A DNA stretch of 64,000 nucleotides from Aestuariimicrobium sp. p3-SID1156 (GCF_025144225.1 NZ_JALXXB010000001.1:372001-436000); one strand, 5' to 3'. Shown: positions 23,879-33,004, counted from the first letter of the stretch. Translations and numbers: made by a program. The notes: a model not told the origin generated them from the sequence alone.

Positions 23879-25495
23879 TCACCGGTGCCCCTCTGGTCGG
23901 GCATAGCGCCCGGTCCCACCCTGCTGCCACAGGTGGGGGCCGTCCAATGGGCGGTACTCGACACCAGCGGCGTCCAGACGCTGCAGATGGCGGCGCAGTC
24001 GCGGCTCCATCTCGCGCGGCGTCGGCCAGACCGTGTTCCACGCGATCTCGGCCAGGACGCTGGCACGGGGGAACATCATGTATTCCAGGCGGCGGGAGTT
24101 GGGGATGTACTCGGTCCACAGTTGCCCCTGGAGGCCCAGGACCAGCGCGCGCTGCTCCTCGGAGAGGTCCCCCAGCGGTTCGAAGGCGGCCACCGCCTGC
24201 CACGGGTTGTGTCCGTTGAAGGCGTACGGCTCGAGGTCGGAACGGGACTGGTAGTGGTCGAAGTAGAGCGGGAACGTGGGCGCCACGATGGTTTCGTGGC
24301 CTTTCTCGACCGCGCGATGGACCGCGGCCATGCCACGCCAGGCCATCACCACGGCGCCGGGGACGTCACCGTCGTCCATGATCTCGTCCCAGCCGATCAT
24401 GGTGCGTCCGCGCTCGGCGAGCCACCTGCGCAGGTGCTCGGTGAACCAGGGCTGCAGTTGCTCGACCCCATCCAGGCCTCGTTCGCGGGCCAGGTTGGCG
24501 GACGCTTCCGAGGCCTGCCACTGAGTGCGGGGGCACTCGTCGCCGCCGATGTGGATCCAGGGTGAGGGGAAGACGTCCAGCAGTTCGGTGAAGATGTCCT
24601 CCACCATCGCCACGGTCTCGTCGCTGAGGTGCAGGACCTCCTGGAAGACTCCCCAGGTGGTGGCGACGTTCTCGCGGTCGCCGAGATTGCGGCGGGTCTC
24701 GTTGTTGTCGGGGATGTCGACCAGCTCACCGAACTGCGGGTAGGCGGCCAACAGGGCTCGGACGTGCCCGGGAAGGTCGATCTCGGGGACGATCGTGATG
24801 CCACGGGTCGCGGCGTAGCCGACCAGGGCGCGCAGCTGGTCCTGGGTGTAGAAGCCGCCGTGAGGGGTGCCGTCGGTGTCCTTCCACAGTGGATTGAAGG
24901 TGTGGGTGCGTCCGGCGCCGATGGTGGTGAGTAGGGGGTACTTCTTCACCTCGAAACGCCAGCCCTGGTCCTCGGTGAGGTGCAGGTGGAAGCGGTTGAA
25001 CTTGTGCAGCGCCAGCAGGTCCACGAAACGGTAGAGGACCGGAAGCGGCATGAAGTGGCGAGCCACGTCCAGGTGCATACCCCGCCAGCTGAAGCTCGGG
25101 GCGTCCTCGACCTCGACGCAGGGCACCTCAATCGCAGCCCCCGGCAGTGGAGCCGGCCCGTGGACCCAGTCGGGCATCAGCTGGCGAAGGGTGGCGATGG
25201 CATTGACCAGCCCCTCGGCGTCCGTTGTCTGAATGCGGACGCCCCCGTTGTTGGTTGTCAGGGAGTAGCTGCCGGGTTTGCCCTCGCGGGTGTTCACGGT
25301 GATGAAGGCGCCGTCCTCGGCGGGATGAAGGCGCAGGCCGGTGCCGACTGACAGCAGATCAACCACGGTGTCGACCTGGTCGGGGGTTGCGCGGACGCCC
25401 ACCCGGGTGGGGAAGCGAAGCAGGCCCTCATGCAGGGCCAGTGAGCTGGGGGAAGGGATGAGCTGCGGGCCGGTTCCGTCGGGGTGGGGAGACAA
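23879..25495 (-). CDS. Beta-N-acetylhexosaminidase, glycoside hydrolase family 20
   Basis: Removes terminal beta-linked GlcNAc or GalNAc by substrate-assisted catalysis. The 538-residue protein has an N-terminal GH20b-like domain (about 10-130) and then the GH20 barrel: SFSWRGMHLDVARHFMP with the substrate-binding Arg (R138), HKFNRFHLHLTEDQGWR, IVPEIDLPGH, and HIGGDECP with the catalytic Asp-Glu pair (D319-E320). No signal peptide is visible, so it probably works inside the cell on imported chito- or glycan-oligosaccharides. The TTG at 25495 is supported by GGAGG six bases upstream. It is divergent from the DUF5107 gene. It may salvage amino sugars. Confidence 0.93.
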   Translation of the reverse strand: MSPHPDGTGPQLIPSPSSLALHEGLLRFPTRVGVRATPDQVDTVVDLLSVGTGLRLHPAEDGAFITVNTREGKPGSYSLTTNNGGVRIQTTDAEGLVNAIATLRQLMPDWVHGPAPLPGAAIEVPCVEVEDAPSFSWRGMHLDVARHFMPLPVLYRFVDLLALHKFNRFHLHLTEDQGWRFEVKKYPLLTTIGAGRTHTFNPLWKDTDGTPHGGFYTQDQLRALVGYAATRGITIVPEIDLPGHVRALLAAYPQFGELVDIPDNNETRRNLGDRENVATTWGVFQEVLHLSDETVAMVEDIFTELLDVFPSPWIHIGGDECPRTQWQASEASANLARERGLDGVEQLQPWFTEHLRRWLAERGRTMIGWDEIMDDGDVPGAVVMAWRGMAAVHRAVEKGHETIVAPTFPLYFDHYQSRSDLEPYAFNGHNPWQAVAAFEPLGDLSEEQRALVLGLQGQLWTEYIPNSRRLEYMMFPRASVLAEIAWNTVWPTPREMEPRLRRHLQRLDAAGVEYRPLDGPHLWQQGGTGRYARPEGHR

Positions 25496-25652
25496 GGTGA
25501 TCCTCCGGGAGTCCTGAGCGATCGGCCCAGGGGCGAATACGTCCTTCGACGCTATTGGCCGCGTTCGGGACGGTCAACGAATCGATCACCGAGTGTGCGT
25601 TGTTGTGCGTTGGTGAGGCGTCCGTCAGATGGGGGGAACTAACGTTGCTGGC

Positions 25653-27587
25653 ATGGCTGTGGCGAGGGTCCAGATCGTACGCACGTCTGTCCGCGCCGCG
25701 GGGCTCGACCGGGACCCGGGCCTGCCGATCCTGCACAACGGTGGGGCGCGCCCGGCCACCCCGGAGGAGGAAGAGCTCCTCGGCGTCGGCTCGGAGCACA
25801 TGGCCCGCCCCGCCACGGTGCTGCCGTACCGGCAGCAGGGCGCCTACGACCGCACCCCCGTCGACGTGGAGATGCGCGTCGCGGTGCTGGAGAACGAGCA
25901 CCTGCGCGCGGAGTTCCTGCTCGACCTCGGCGGACGCCTGTGGTCCCTCTTCGACAAGGACCCCGGACGCGAGCTGCTGCACCAGCCCGACTGGATCCAG
26001 CACGGCAACCTCGCCCTGCGCAATGCCTGGTTCGCGGGCGGGGTGGAGTGGAACCTGGGCGTCACCGGTCACTGGGCGCTCACCTCCGAGCCGATCTCGG
26101 CTGCTGTCGTCGAGGCTGACGGCGTCCAGGTGCTCAGGATGTGGGCCTACGAGCGAATGCTGGAACTGGTCTGGCGCCTTGACGTCCACCTCCCCCAAGG
26201 CTCGGAGGCGCTGTTCACCCACGTCACCCTGCACAACCCGCACGACACCGATCGGCCCGTCTACTGGTGGTCGAACATCGCCGTTCCCCAGACGCAGGCC
26301 AGCCGGGTCCTGGTGGACGCCCACCACGCCTACCACTTCGGTTACGTCGGCAAGCTGCACGTCGTTCCGGTGCCCGAGCACGGGGGACGCGACATCTCGC
26401 GACCCGTCCAGGCTGCCGCCTCGGGCGACTTCTTCTTCCAGACCGACGCCGAGCATCCGTGGATCGCTGCCGTTGAAGGCGACGGGTATGGGCTCGGGCA
26501 GGCGTCCACCGCGAGGCTGCGTAGCCGAAAGCTGTTCGTCTGGGGCAACTCGCCGGGTGGGAGCGCTTGGCAGCGGTGGCTGAGTGGTGAAGGCTCCTAC
26601 ATCGAGATCCAGGCCGGGCTCGCCCCGACCCAGCTGGAGCACCTGCGGCTGCCGGCGGGGGACACCTGGTCGTGGACGGAGAGCTACCGTGCGGTGCAGC
26701 TTGATCCGGCGACTGCCGGTGGGCCGTGGGGTGATGCGGTCGCGGCGGCCGGCAGTCTGGCCGCGCATGCCGAGGAGCTGGATGCATCTCATGAGCTGTT
26801 GGTCTCCCTGGCCTCGCTCCCGGTGGGGCAGTTCGACGCCTTCGGGGCAGAGGAGAACCAAGCCTGGGGAGCCCTCGCGGTGGCGGTGGGTGACCTGCCC
26901 GAGGACCCGGCGACGCCCTTTGACCCCTCGACCATGACGGCCGAACAGCGGGGCTGGCTGGAGCTTGCCCGCACCGGAGCCGTTGCGCCCGAGCTGGTGG
27001 GGTCCGTGCTCGTGGGCGAACACTGGCTGGGACGCCTCCGCTCGGCCGAGACGTCACCGGTGCAGCAGTTGCTTCGTGGCTACGCCGAACACGCGGTCGG
27101 CGACACGGTGCTGGCTCGGGAACTCTGGCAGCAGAGCGCCGACGCCGAGCCCACGGCTGAGGCTCTCCACGCGCTGGCCGCCACCACGCACGACGCAGGC
27201 GCAGCGGCGGACCTGCTCACCCGAGCACTGCCGTTGGCGTTCCACTGGGAGGAGCCGGCCCTGGACGGTCTGCTCGTCGCGACCCTGGCGGCGCTGCAAC
27301 GGGCTGGCCAGTCGCACGAAGTTCTCGATGTGATCTCGAGGCTGTCCGAGCGGCAGCGCGTCCTCCCGCGCGTCGCGTTCGCCGAATGTCGTGCGCTGGT
27401 CGATGTCGGGGAACTGGAGGCGGCCGAAGCGCTGCTCGCGCGTCCCCTCGTGCTGCCGGACCTGCGTGAGGGCGACCGATCGCTGGACGAGCTCTGGTTC
27501 GACTACCAGCGAGCACGAGGCACCGTGGAGCCGCTGCCGCCGCACTACGACTTCCGGATGTTCGGCGGCCACGTCGAAGAAGGCTGA
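25653..27587 (+). CDS. DUF5107-type carbohydrate protein with TPR-like C-terminal half
   Basis: A protein of about 644 residues. The N-terminal half (about 50-370) resembles DUF5107, with the aldose-1-epimerase-like beta fold: FLLDLGGRLWSLFDKDPGRELL, NAWFAGGVEWNLGVTGHW, VYWWSNIAVPQ. The second half is alpha-helical with alternating Ala/Leu repeats typical of TPR units (HALAATTHDAGAAADLLTRAL, SRLSERQRVLPRVAFAECRA). Proteins of this architecture are found in actinobacterial sugar loci; their reaction is not known. The start is uncertain: ATG 25653 is listed by comparison with the family N terminus, ATG 25629 is possible, and neither has a strong ribosome site. Divergent from the GH20 gene, so probably a shared sugar function. 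Confidence 0.8.
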   Translation: MAVARVQIVRTSVRAAGLDRDPGLPILHNGGARPATPEEEELLGVGSEHMARPATVLPYRQQGAYDRTPVDVEMRVAVLENEHLRAEFLLDLGGRLWSLFDKDPGRELLHQPDWIQHGNLALRNAWFAGGVEWNLGVTGHWALTSEPISAAVVEADGVQVLRMWAYERMLELVWRLDVHLPQGSEALFTHVTLHNPHDTDRPVYWWSNIAVPQTQASRVLVDAHHAYHFGYVGKLHVVPVPEHGGRDISRPVQAAASGDFFFQTDAEHPWIAAVEGDGYGLGQASTARLRSRKLFVWGNSPGGSAWQRWLSGEGSYIEIQAGLAPTQLEHLRLPAGDTWSWTESYRAVQLDPATAGGPWGDAVAAAGSLAAHAEELDASHELLVSLASLPVGQFDAFGAEENQAWGALAVAVGDLPEDPATPFDPSTMTAEQRGWLELARTGAVAPELVGSVLVGEHWLGRLRSAETSPVQQLLRGYAEHAVGDTVLARELWQQSADAEPTAEALHALAATTHDAGAAADLLTRALPLAFHWEEPALDGLLVATLAALQRAGQSHEVLDVISRLSERQRVLPRVAFAECRALVDVGELEAAEALLARPLVLPDLREGDRSLDELWFDYQRARGTVEPLPPHYDFRMFGGHVEEG

Positions 27588-27591
27588 GCGA

Positions 27592-28755
27592 CTAGGACTT
27601 TTCCAGGCGGCGAGAACGCCTGCCGGGGTGGCGGTTCGCGCGTCCCACGAGCAGGCCGGCGATGAACCCGGTGACCGCAGCACCAAGACCCACCTCGGCG
27701 GTCAGTTTCCAGTTCGGACGCCCGGGCAGCCGCTCGATCCGGACCCTGGCCGGACCCGCTGCCGGCTTCGGATCCTCGATCGGCTCCGCCGCGTTGATGG
27801 CCGCACCCACCGCGTCCAGGGTGTGCCTGATGCTGTTGCTCTTGTAGTTGAGGTGGATCGGGCGGGTCCTGTTCATCTCGTCCTGCATGGTAGTGGCGGC
27901 GACGAGGATATTGCTCATCGGTTCCGCCGAGTCGCACACCATGTCGCCAGCCAGGCAGACCGAGTAGGTGATGGGGTAGGCCTCCGGCGGGATCTGGTCG
28001 CCGCTGCGAGTCATCGCCTCCCGCATCCTGGTGCGATCAGCCTTCCCCTCGGTGACATCGAAGGTCTGCTGCAGGACCGCTTCGACAGCGTCCTGGCGAG
28101 TGGACTTCGCGGCGGCGGTCTCCCGGGTCACGGTCAGGAACGCGCCCATGCCGATCGCAGTGTCGTCCGCGGACCCGTCGAGCTCGCGGACATTCTGGCC
28201 GGGGTAGTGGCTGGGGTTCCCCAGCAGGATCGCAGCGAGCAGCCGATCGCCGGGTCGCGTTTCAGCCAGCGCACGTGTGATGACCTGGGCGCCCTGGCTG
28301 AAGCCGGCCAGGATGATGCGCTCGCGGGGGCAGCGCTTCTGGGCGTCCCGGATGATGGTGGTCAGCTTCTCGCCGCCGCTTGTCGCAGAGTCGAAGTACT
28401 CGGTTGATGGCATCGGCTGGTCGAACAGCAGCGACTCCATCGGCACCTTCTCCAGCGTCTGCGGTGCCACAGCGGGGTAGTCCAGCCAGACTTGCCGGAC
28501 GGTGCCGTCGCGCTTCCACTGCTTCTTCAGTCCATCGCGGACGCCGGTGATCGTCGCCCCGAACCCATCTGGTTCGCCTGACCCGCGGACGCCCACGAAC
28601 AGGAAGTCAGCGCAATTCTGTCTGGAGGCTGCGCTGGAGATGACCGGCGCGGAACTCCACCCGTCGGCGGCGTGGGCCGGAGTTGCAACCAGCCCCCAGC
28701 TGGCGAGGCTGAGGGCGAGGGCAGCGATGGGAAGACGCATGCTCACGGCGTCCAT
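27592..28755 (-). CDS. Cutinase-family serine hydrolase, exported and membrane-anchored
   Basis: Predicted extracellular esterase of about 387 residues. It has a Sec-type signal (MRLPIAALALSLASWGLVAT, cleavage near AHA-A). The mature domain has the cutinase pattern: NCADFLFVGVRGSGEP, the nucleophile motif ILAGFSQGAQV (GxSxG), CLAGDMVCD with the catalytic Asp and a disulfide Cys pair, and a His in RPIHLNY. After a linker, a C-terminal hydrophobic segment (GLGAAVTGFIAGLLVGRA) followed by Arg/Lys indicates an anchor in the membrane. ATG at 28755 is listed; GTG 28746 and ATG 28740 are alternatives. A large palindrome sits directly upstream, and the gene ends four bases from the convergent DUF5107 gene. 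Substrate (lipid or ester polymer) is unknown. Confidence 0.85.
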   Translation of the reverse strand: MDAVSMRLPIAALALSLASWGLVATPAHAADGWSSAPVISSAASRQNCADFLFVGVRGSGEPDGFGATITGVRDGLKKQWKRDGTVRQVWLDYPAVAPQTLEKVPMESLLFDQPMPSTEYFDSATSGGEKLTTIIRDAQKRCPRERIILAGFSQGAQVITRALAETRPGDRLLAAILLGNPSHYPGQNVRELDGSADDTAIGMGAFLTVTRETAAAKSTRQDAVEAVLQQTFDVTEGKADRTRMREAMTRSGDQIPPEAYPITYSVCLAGDMVCDSAEPMSNILVAATTMQDEMNRTRPIHLNYKSNSIRHTLDAVGAAINAAEPIEDPKPAAGPARVRIERLPGRPNWKLTAEVGLGAAVTGFIAGLLVGRANRHPGRRSRRLEKS

Positions 28756-28759
28756 TGAA

Positions 28760-28853
28760 CCAAACCCGCTACTACGCGCCGTAAACCCGCACTTGGACCA
28801 CCGACGTCGCTGGTCCAAGTGCAGAACTACGGCGCGTAGTAGCGGGGGTTTGG
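28760..28853. repeat. Composite 94-bp palindrome filling the PEBP-cutinase gap
   Basis: Two nested inverted repeats. The outer arms (28760-28783 and 28828-28853) match base for base except for two extra G in the right arm, and contain CTACTACGCGCCGTA. The inner arms are CACTTGGACCA (28790-28800) and TGGTCCAAGTG (28811-28821), perfect, with a ten-base loop. Six-base spacers (AACCCG and CAGAAC) separate inner and outer arms. The element occupies almost all of the 100-bp gap between two same-strand genes. It has no T run, so it is not a standard terminator; its form suggests a REP/MITE-like mobile palindrome or an RNA processing structure. Confidence 0.85.
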
Positions 28854-28855
28854 GG

Positions 28856-29323
28856 TCAGCTGGTGGGGTTGGCGAAGGTGGCGACGAAGCTGGCCTTGCC
28901 CAGCGCCTCACCCATCAGCACCATCCGGGTCCACGCGCTCGAGGCGTCGTCCTCCACGTCGAGCTTCTCGCTGGGCAGCGCCCACACGGTGAACTCGTAG
29001 TGGTGCGCCGGGCCGGGCGGCGGGTAGGGACCACCCCAGCCGTCGTAGCCGTAATCATTGACCCATTCGCGCGTCGGGTCCGGCAGCGGTTCGCCCTCGC
29101 CGATCGAGGTCACGTCCGCGGGAATGTCGATCGCGAGCCAGTGCCACCAGCCCGAGCCGGTGGGGGCGTCGGGGTCGTAACAGGTGATGGCGAATGACTT
29201 GGTGCCCTCGGGGGCGTCCGACCAGGTCAGGTCGGGGGTGACATTGCGGCCGCCGACGCCGGGCTCGGCGAAGCGGAGGTCGATCTCGCTGTCGGCGGGA
29301 ATACCGGTGCTCTCAAGCTTCAT
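28856..29323 (-). CDS. PEBP-family (YbhB/YbcL, Raf-kinase-inhibitor-like) protein
   Basis: A cytoplasmic 155-residue protein of the phosphatidylethanolamine-binding family. Landmarks are the conserved TPDLTWSDAPEGTKSFAI, CYDPDAPTGSGWWHWLA (the D-P-D-A-P ligand-site motif) and the second conserved region GGPYPPPGPAHHYEFTVWAL with G-x-Y-P-P-x-G-x-x-H. The bacterial function is not settled. ATG 29323 has GGAAGGAG six bases upstream. It is followed by the composite palindrome and the cutinase gene on the same strand. Length matches the family. Confidence 0.93.
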   Translation of the reverse strand: MKLESTGIPADSEIDLRFAEPGVGGRNVTPDLTWSDAPEGTKSFAITCYDPDAPTGSGWWHWLAIDIPADVTSIGEGEPLPDPTREWVNDYGYDGWGGPYPPPGPAHHYEFTVWALPSEKLDVEDDASSAWTRMVLMGEALGKASFVATFANPTS

Positions 29324-29386
29324 TGCATGCTCCTTCCGTTGCCCTCCACCCTACGATCAGCAAGCTGGTCTGGGGGAGCTCCGGCG

Positions 29387-31897
29387 TCAGCCCAACTGAC
29401 CGAACCCCCTGGTCGCCATCACCAGCGCCTCCGCCTCATCGGAGGCATCAAGGTCCACAACGGCATGGATCTGCCAGTCATGATTCCCCTCCGGGTCACT
29501 GACGATCTGCCGGCACACCCACTTCCGCGGATTCGTCTTGTCGATCATCAACCGTTTCGGCGACCTCGCGTCGGCGTCCATCAGGACGTCGTCGTGCTCG
29601 TCCCAGTAGTCGCCGAGCGCCTCGTCCCAGTCGTCGCCGGTCCAGTCCTTGTTCGCCGGCTCCAGCGCTTCCAGGGCGTCCACATTGTCGGCTGCGATCA
29701 GCGCGACCCGCTGCCACAAGGCGTTGCGCACCAGCGCGGTGAACGAACGCTCGTTCGTGGTCAGGTGGTGCTCGCGCGCCACGACCTGGGGACGCTCGGA
29801 GTCCCCGTCCCACTGGGTCAACGCCTCCCACTCGTCGAGCAGTGAGGAGTCCGTCAACCGCACCATGTCGCCGAGCCAGTCCAGCAGCACCTCGAAGTCC
29901 TCGGTGCGCAGGTGCTCGGGAACCGTCTGGCGCAGCGCGCGGAAGGCGTCAGAGAGGTAGCGCAGCAGCAGGCCCTCGACGCGTTCGATCTTGAGCCAGG
30001 CCACGTACTCACCGAAGCTCATGGCGCGTTCGTACATGTCACGGACGATCGACTTGGGCGAGAGCGCGGCCTCCGCGATCCAGGGGTGACGCGGCTGGAA
30101 AAGGGAGAAGGTGTGCTGCAGCAGCTCGTCGAGCGGCTTGTCCCAGCCGACGTCCTCGAGGGCGTCCATCCGCTCCTCGTAGTCCATGCCGTCGGCCTTC
30201 ATCTCGGCAACTGCCTCACCACGCGCCTTGAACTGTTGGGCGAGCAGGACCTGCATCGGGTCCTCCAGCGTCGCCTCGATGACACTGACCAGGTCCAGCG
30301 CATGGGTGGGCGATTCAGGGTCGAGCACCTCCAGCACCTCGGTCGCGAAGGCCGACAGCGGCTGGTTCAGTGCGAAGTCCTGCTGCAGGTCAGGCGACAG
30401 CGCATACTTCCGCCCCCCGGGCGTCGGCTGCTCCAGCTTCACCACGGTGCCGGAGTTGATCAAGGAACGGCCCAGCGCCAGCGCCCGCCGGTACAGCTTC
30501 CTTCGCGCCTTTTCCTCACCGGTGGAGTTCTCGACCAGGTGCACCACGGCCTCGACGGTGTCCTGGTCACGTTCGAGCAGGTTCAGCAGCATGGCGTGGG
30601 TGATCCGCATGCGTCCGTGCAGGGTCTCCGGCACCGAGTTCTGCAGCCGGGTGAAGCCCTCCTCGGTCCAGTTCACGAACCCCTCGGGCGGCTTCTTGCG
30701 GACGAACTTCCTGCGCTTCTTCGGGTCGTCTCCGACCTTCGCCAACCCACGCTCGTTCTCGATCACATGCTCGGGTGCCTGCGCGACCACGTAACCAATG
30801 GTGTCGAAACCGGCCCGGCCCGCACGGCCGGCGATCTGGTGGAACTCGCGCGACCGCAGCACCCGCGAGCGCTGCCCATCGAACTTGGTGAGCGTGTTGA
30901 ACAGCACCGTCCGGATCGGGACGTTGATGCCCACCCCGAGGGTGTCGGTGCCGCAGATCACCCGGAGCAACCCCTGTTGCGCGAGCGTCTCGACCACGCG
31001 CCGGTAGCGGGGCAGCATCCCCGCGTGATGGACGCCGATGCCCGCACGCACCATCTGCGAGAGGGTCGTCCCGAAGCCCTTGCCGAATCGGAAACCGCCC
31101 AGCGCCTCGACGATGCGGGCGCGACCCTCTTTGTCGACCAGGGGAGTGGACAGCATCGCCTGGGCCCGCTGGAAGGCCAGGTTCTGGGTCGCATGGACGA
31201 TGTAGACCGGGGCCTGCTGGGCCGCGACGAGCTCGTCAACCGTCTCGTTGATGGGCGTCATTGCCCAGCGATAGGCCAACGGCACCGGACGCGTGGCGCC
31301 GCTGACCACCGACGTCTCGCGTCCGGTCAGGTCTTCGAGCTGGGACGACAGCTCGCTCACGTCACCCAGCGTGGCGGACATGATCACGAACTGTGCCCGG
31401 GGCAGTTCGGTCAGCCCGACCTGCCAGGCCCACCCGCGATCATGGTCAGCGATGAAGTGGAACTCATCCATCACCACCTGGTCGATCGGAGCCTCCGCCC
31501 CCTGGCGCAGCGCCATGTTCGCGACGATCTCAGCCGTGCAGCAGATGATGGGGGCGTCCGCGTTCACCTGGGAATCGCCGGTGATCATGCCCACATTCGC
31601 GGCACCGAAGACGTCACACAGCGCGAAGAACTTCTCGCTCACCAGCGCCTTGATCGGCGCGGTGTACCAGGAGCGTCCGCCGCTGGCGAGGCAGGCCGCG
31701 TGAGCGGCGATCGCGATCAGCGACTTGCCCGACCCGGTCGGAGTGGTGACGATCGTGTTCGCCCCGGTCAGGATCGCCAGCGCCGCCTCCTCCTGGTGCG
31801 GGTACAGCGCAATCCCGTCCTCCAGGGCAGCGTTGCTGACCTGCTCGAAGACATTGTCGGGGGACGCGCCGCGCAGTGCGCTGAGGTCGAGTTTCAT
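29387..31897 (-). CDS. Ski2-like DEAD/DEAH-box helicase with DUF3516 C-terminal region
   Basis: An ATP-dependent helicase of about 836 residues, of the actinobacterial type that carries DUF3516 after the helicase core. Motifs in order are Q-like YPHQEEAALAIL, Walker A TTPTGSGKSLIA, Walker B VVMDEFHF (DEFH), VIMSATLGDVSEL, GVHHAGMLPRYR, GTDTLGVGINVPIRTV and motif VI HQIAGRAGRAGFDT. The Hel308/Ski2 features suggest RNA or forked-DNA unwinding. The ATG at 31897 (MKLDLSALRG) is chosen; an in-frame extension upstream to 32647 is antisense to a different gene and was rejected. It is divergent from the membrane protein gene at 31943 by 45 bases. Confidence 0.92.
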   Translation of the reverse strand: MKLDLSALRGASPDNVFEQVSNAALEDGIALYPHQEEAALAILTGANTIVTTPTGSGKSLIAIAAHAACLASGGRSWYTAPIKALVSEKFFALCDVFGAANVGMITGDSQVNADAPIICCTAEIVANMALRQGAEAPIDQVVMDEFHFIADHDRGWAWQVGLTELPRAQFVIMSATLGDVSELSSQLEDLTGRETSVVSGATRPVPLAYRWAMTPINETVDELVAAQQAPVYIVHATQNLAFQRAQAMLSTPLVDKEGRARIVEALGGFRFGKGFGTTLSQMVRAGIGVHHAGMLPRYRRVVETLAQQGLLRVICGTDTLGVGINVPIRTVLFNTLTKFDGQRSRVLRSREFHQIAGRAGRAGFDTIGYVVAQAPEHVIENERGLAKVGDDPKKRRKFVRKKPPEGFVNWTEEGFTRLQNSVPETLHGRMRITHAMLLNLLERDQDTVEAVVHLVENSTGEEKARRKLYRRALALGRSLINSGTVVKLEQPTPGGRKYALSPDLQQDFALNQPLSAFATEVLEVLDPESPTHALDLVSVIEATLEDPMQVLLAQQFKARGEAVAEMKADGMDYEERMDALEDVGWDKPLDELLQHTFSLFQPRHPWIAEAALSPKSIVRDMYERAMSFGEYVAWLKIERVEGLLLRYLSDAFRALRQTVPEHLRTEDFEVLLDWLGDMVRLTDSSLLDEWEALTQWDGDSERPQVVAREHHLTTNERSFTALVRNALWQRVALIAADNVDALEALEPANKDWTGDDWDEALGDYWDEHDDVLMDADARSPKRLMIDKTNPRKWVCRQIVSDPEGNHDWQIHAVVDLDASDEAEALVMATRGFGQLG

Positions 31898-31942
31898 CCC
31901 TGCCAACCTAGCGGAGGGCCTCTGGCTGACTATCCTCATCGC

Positions 31943-33004
31943 ATGTTCAGCACCGAAGCTCTGGAGCGGCCCCCTTCGGCTGAGGAGATGCGCGCCGCCA
32001 GGGAGCACCGCAAGGCGACCTCCCCCGGTGCCAAACCGCTGGTGATCGGACTCATCGCCGTCGTGGCAGCCCTGATCTTCGCCAATGTTGCCTTCAATGT
32101 GGGCCGGATTGTGCTGGAGATGTTCACCCCTGAGGGCGAGGGCCCGGGGCTGCTGGCCTGGGTGGTCTGGGGGCTTCCCGTGCTCCTGGCGGCGACCATC
32201 GTCACGGCTGCCGTACGGAATTTCCGAGGCCTGCGTCGCCGGGAGGCGCACCTGCTCGCTTTCGCGCGCGCGAATGGGCTGGATTACCTGCCTGAGCAGT
32301 CGGGCGTCCCGGAGGACCTGCACGCCACCGTGTTGCGGCAGGGCGATCGGCAGAAGGTGCTCGACCTGGTCCGCTCCAGTGGTCAGCTCAAGGCGCTGGG
32401 AACGCTGCGGTGGACCAGTGAGGGCAGCGGTGACAGCAGCGACAGCCACTATGAACTGGGCTTCATGACGTGGCGGCTGCCGCGTCGACTCCCACAGGTG
32501 GTCATTGACCAGCGTGACCGGCGGGCTGCCTCGACGGCGACGGCCACGCACCTGAACAAGAAGAGCCAGACGCTGAGCATGGGGGAGCCCTTCGATTCCC
32601 GGTTCACGATTTTCGTCCCAGCCGGCGTCGAGCAGGCTGCCTTCCAACTGTTCCCGCCGAACGTGTTGGAGAAGCTGATGCAGCTTTCCCCGGGGTGGGA
32701 TGTGGAGATCCTGGGTGACGAATTGAGCCTGTTCGCGTCCCAGCCCTTCGAGTTGGAGTCGCCCCGGTTCTGGCGCTCAGTGGAGGAGGTGGGGCAGGGC
32801 CTGGTCTCCGACATTTCGCGGATCAGCCAGCGCATGATCGACTCGAAGGTGCGCGAGCACGCCGACGTGGTGGCCTTCGGATCGCAGGTGCTGGCTCGGC
32901 GGCGGTTCAGCGGCGCCGGAATCGGCTGCCTGGTCGTCTTCGGCGTCTTCTTCCTGTCAGTTCTCGCCTTCGTGGTCTACATGTGGTCGCAGATGGGCCG
33001 TTGA
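31943..33004 (+). CDS. Hypothetical membrane protein with two N-terminal and one C-terminal helix
   Basis: A 353-residue protein I cannot assign. It has hydrophobic helices at about residues 33-55 and 70-90, a soluble central domain of about 220 residues and a last helix at about 326-348. The central domain includes EAHLLAFARANGLDYLPEQS, a motif like that in actinobacterial proteins that process a short conserved domain next to a membrane anchor, and SRFTIFVPAGVEQAAFQLFP. The start is ATG 31943 with no obvious ribosome site. It is divergent from the helicase and 19 bases before the next gene, so the two downstream genes probably share a transcript. No catalytic motif was seen. Confidence 0.75.
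   Translation: MFSTEALERPPSAEEMRAAREHRKATSPGAKPLVIGLIAVVAALIFANVAFNVGRIVLEMFTPEGEGPGLLAWVVWGLPVLLAATIVTAAVRNFRGLRRREAHLLAFARANGLDYLPEQSGVPEDLHATVLRQGDRQKVLDLVRSSGQLKALGTLRWTSEGSGDSSDSHYELGFMTWRLPRRLPQVVIDQRDRRAASTATATHLNKKSQTLSMGEPFDSRFTIFVPAGVEQAAFQLFPPNVLEKLMQLSPGWDVEILGDELSLFASQPFELESPRFWRSVEEVGQGLVSDISRISQRMIDSKVREHADVVAFGSQVLARRRFSGAGIGCLVVFGVFFLSVLAFVVYMWSQMGR

Noticed and set aside
25428-27023. Long minus-strand open frame opposite DUF5107 gene
   Set aside because: It is composed of Arg/Gly/His-rich low-complexity residues typical of a high-GC shadow frame, and it overlaps a well-supported gene and the GH20 promoter.
28502-29197. Plus-strand frame across the composite palindrome
   Set aside because: It runs antisense to two good genes and through the palindrome; its translation has no family features.
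29912-31942. Very long plus-strand open frame opposite the Ski2-like helicase
   Set aside because: It is antisense to a protein with a full set of helicase motifs, has no recognisable domains, and long antisense frames are expected in high-GC DNA. Only its last part (from 31943) is the real membrane-protein gene.
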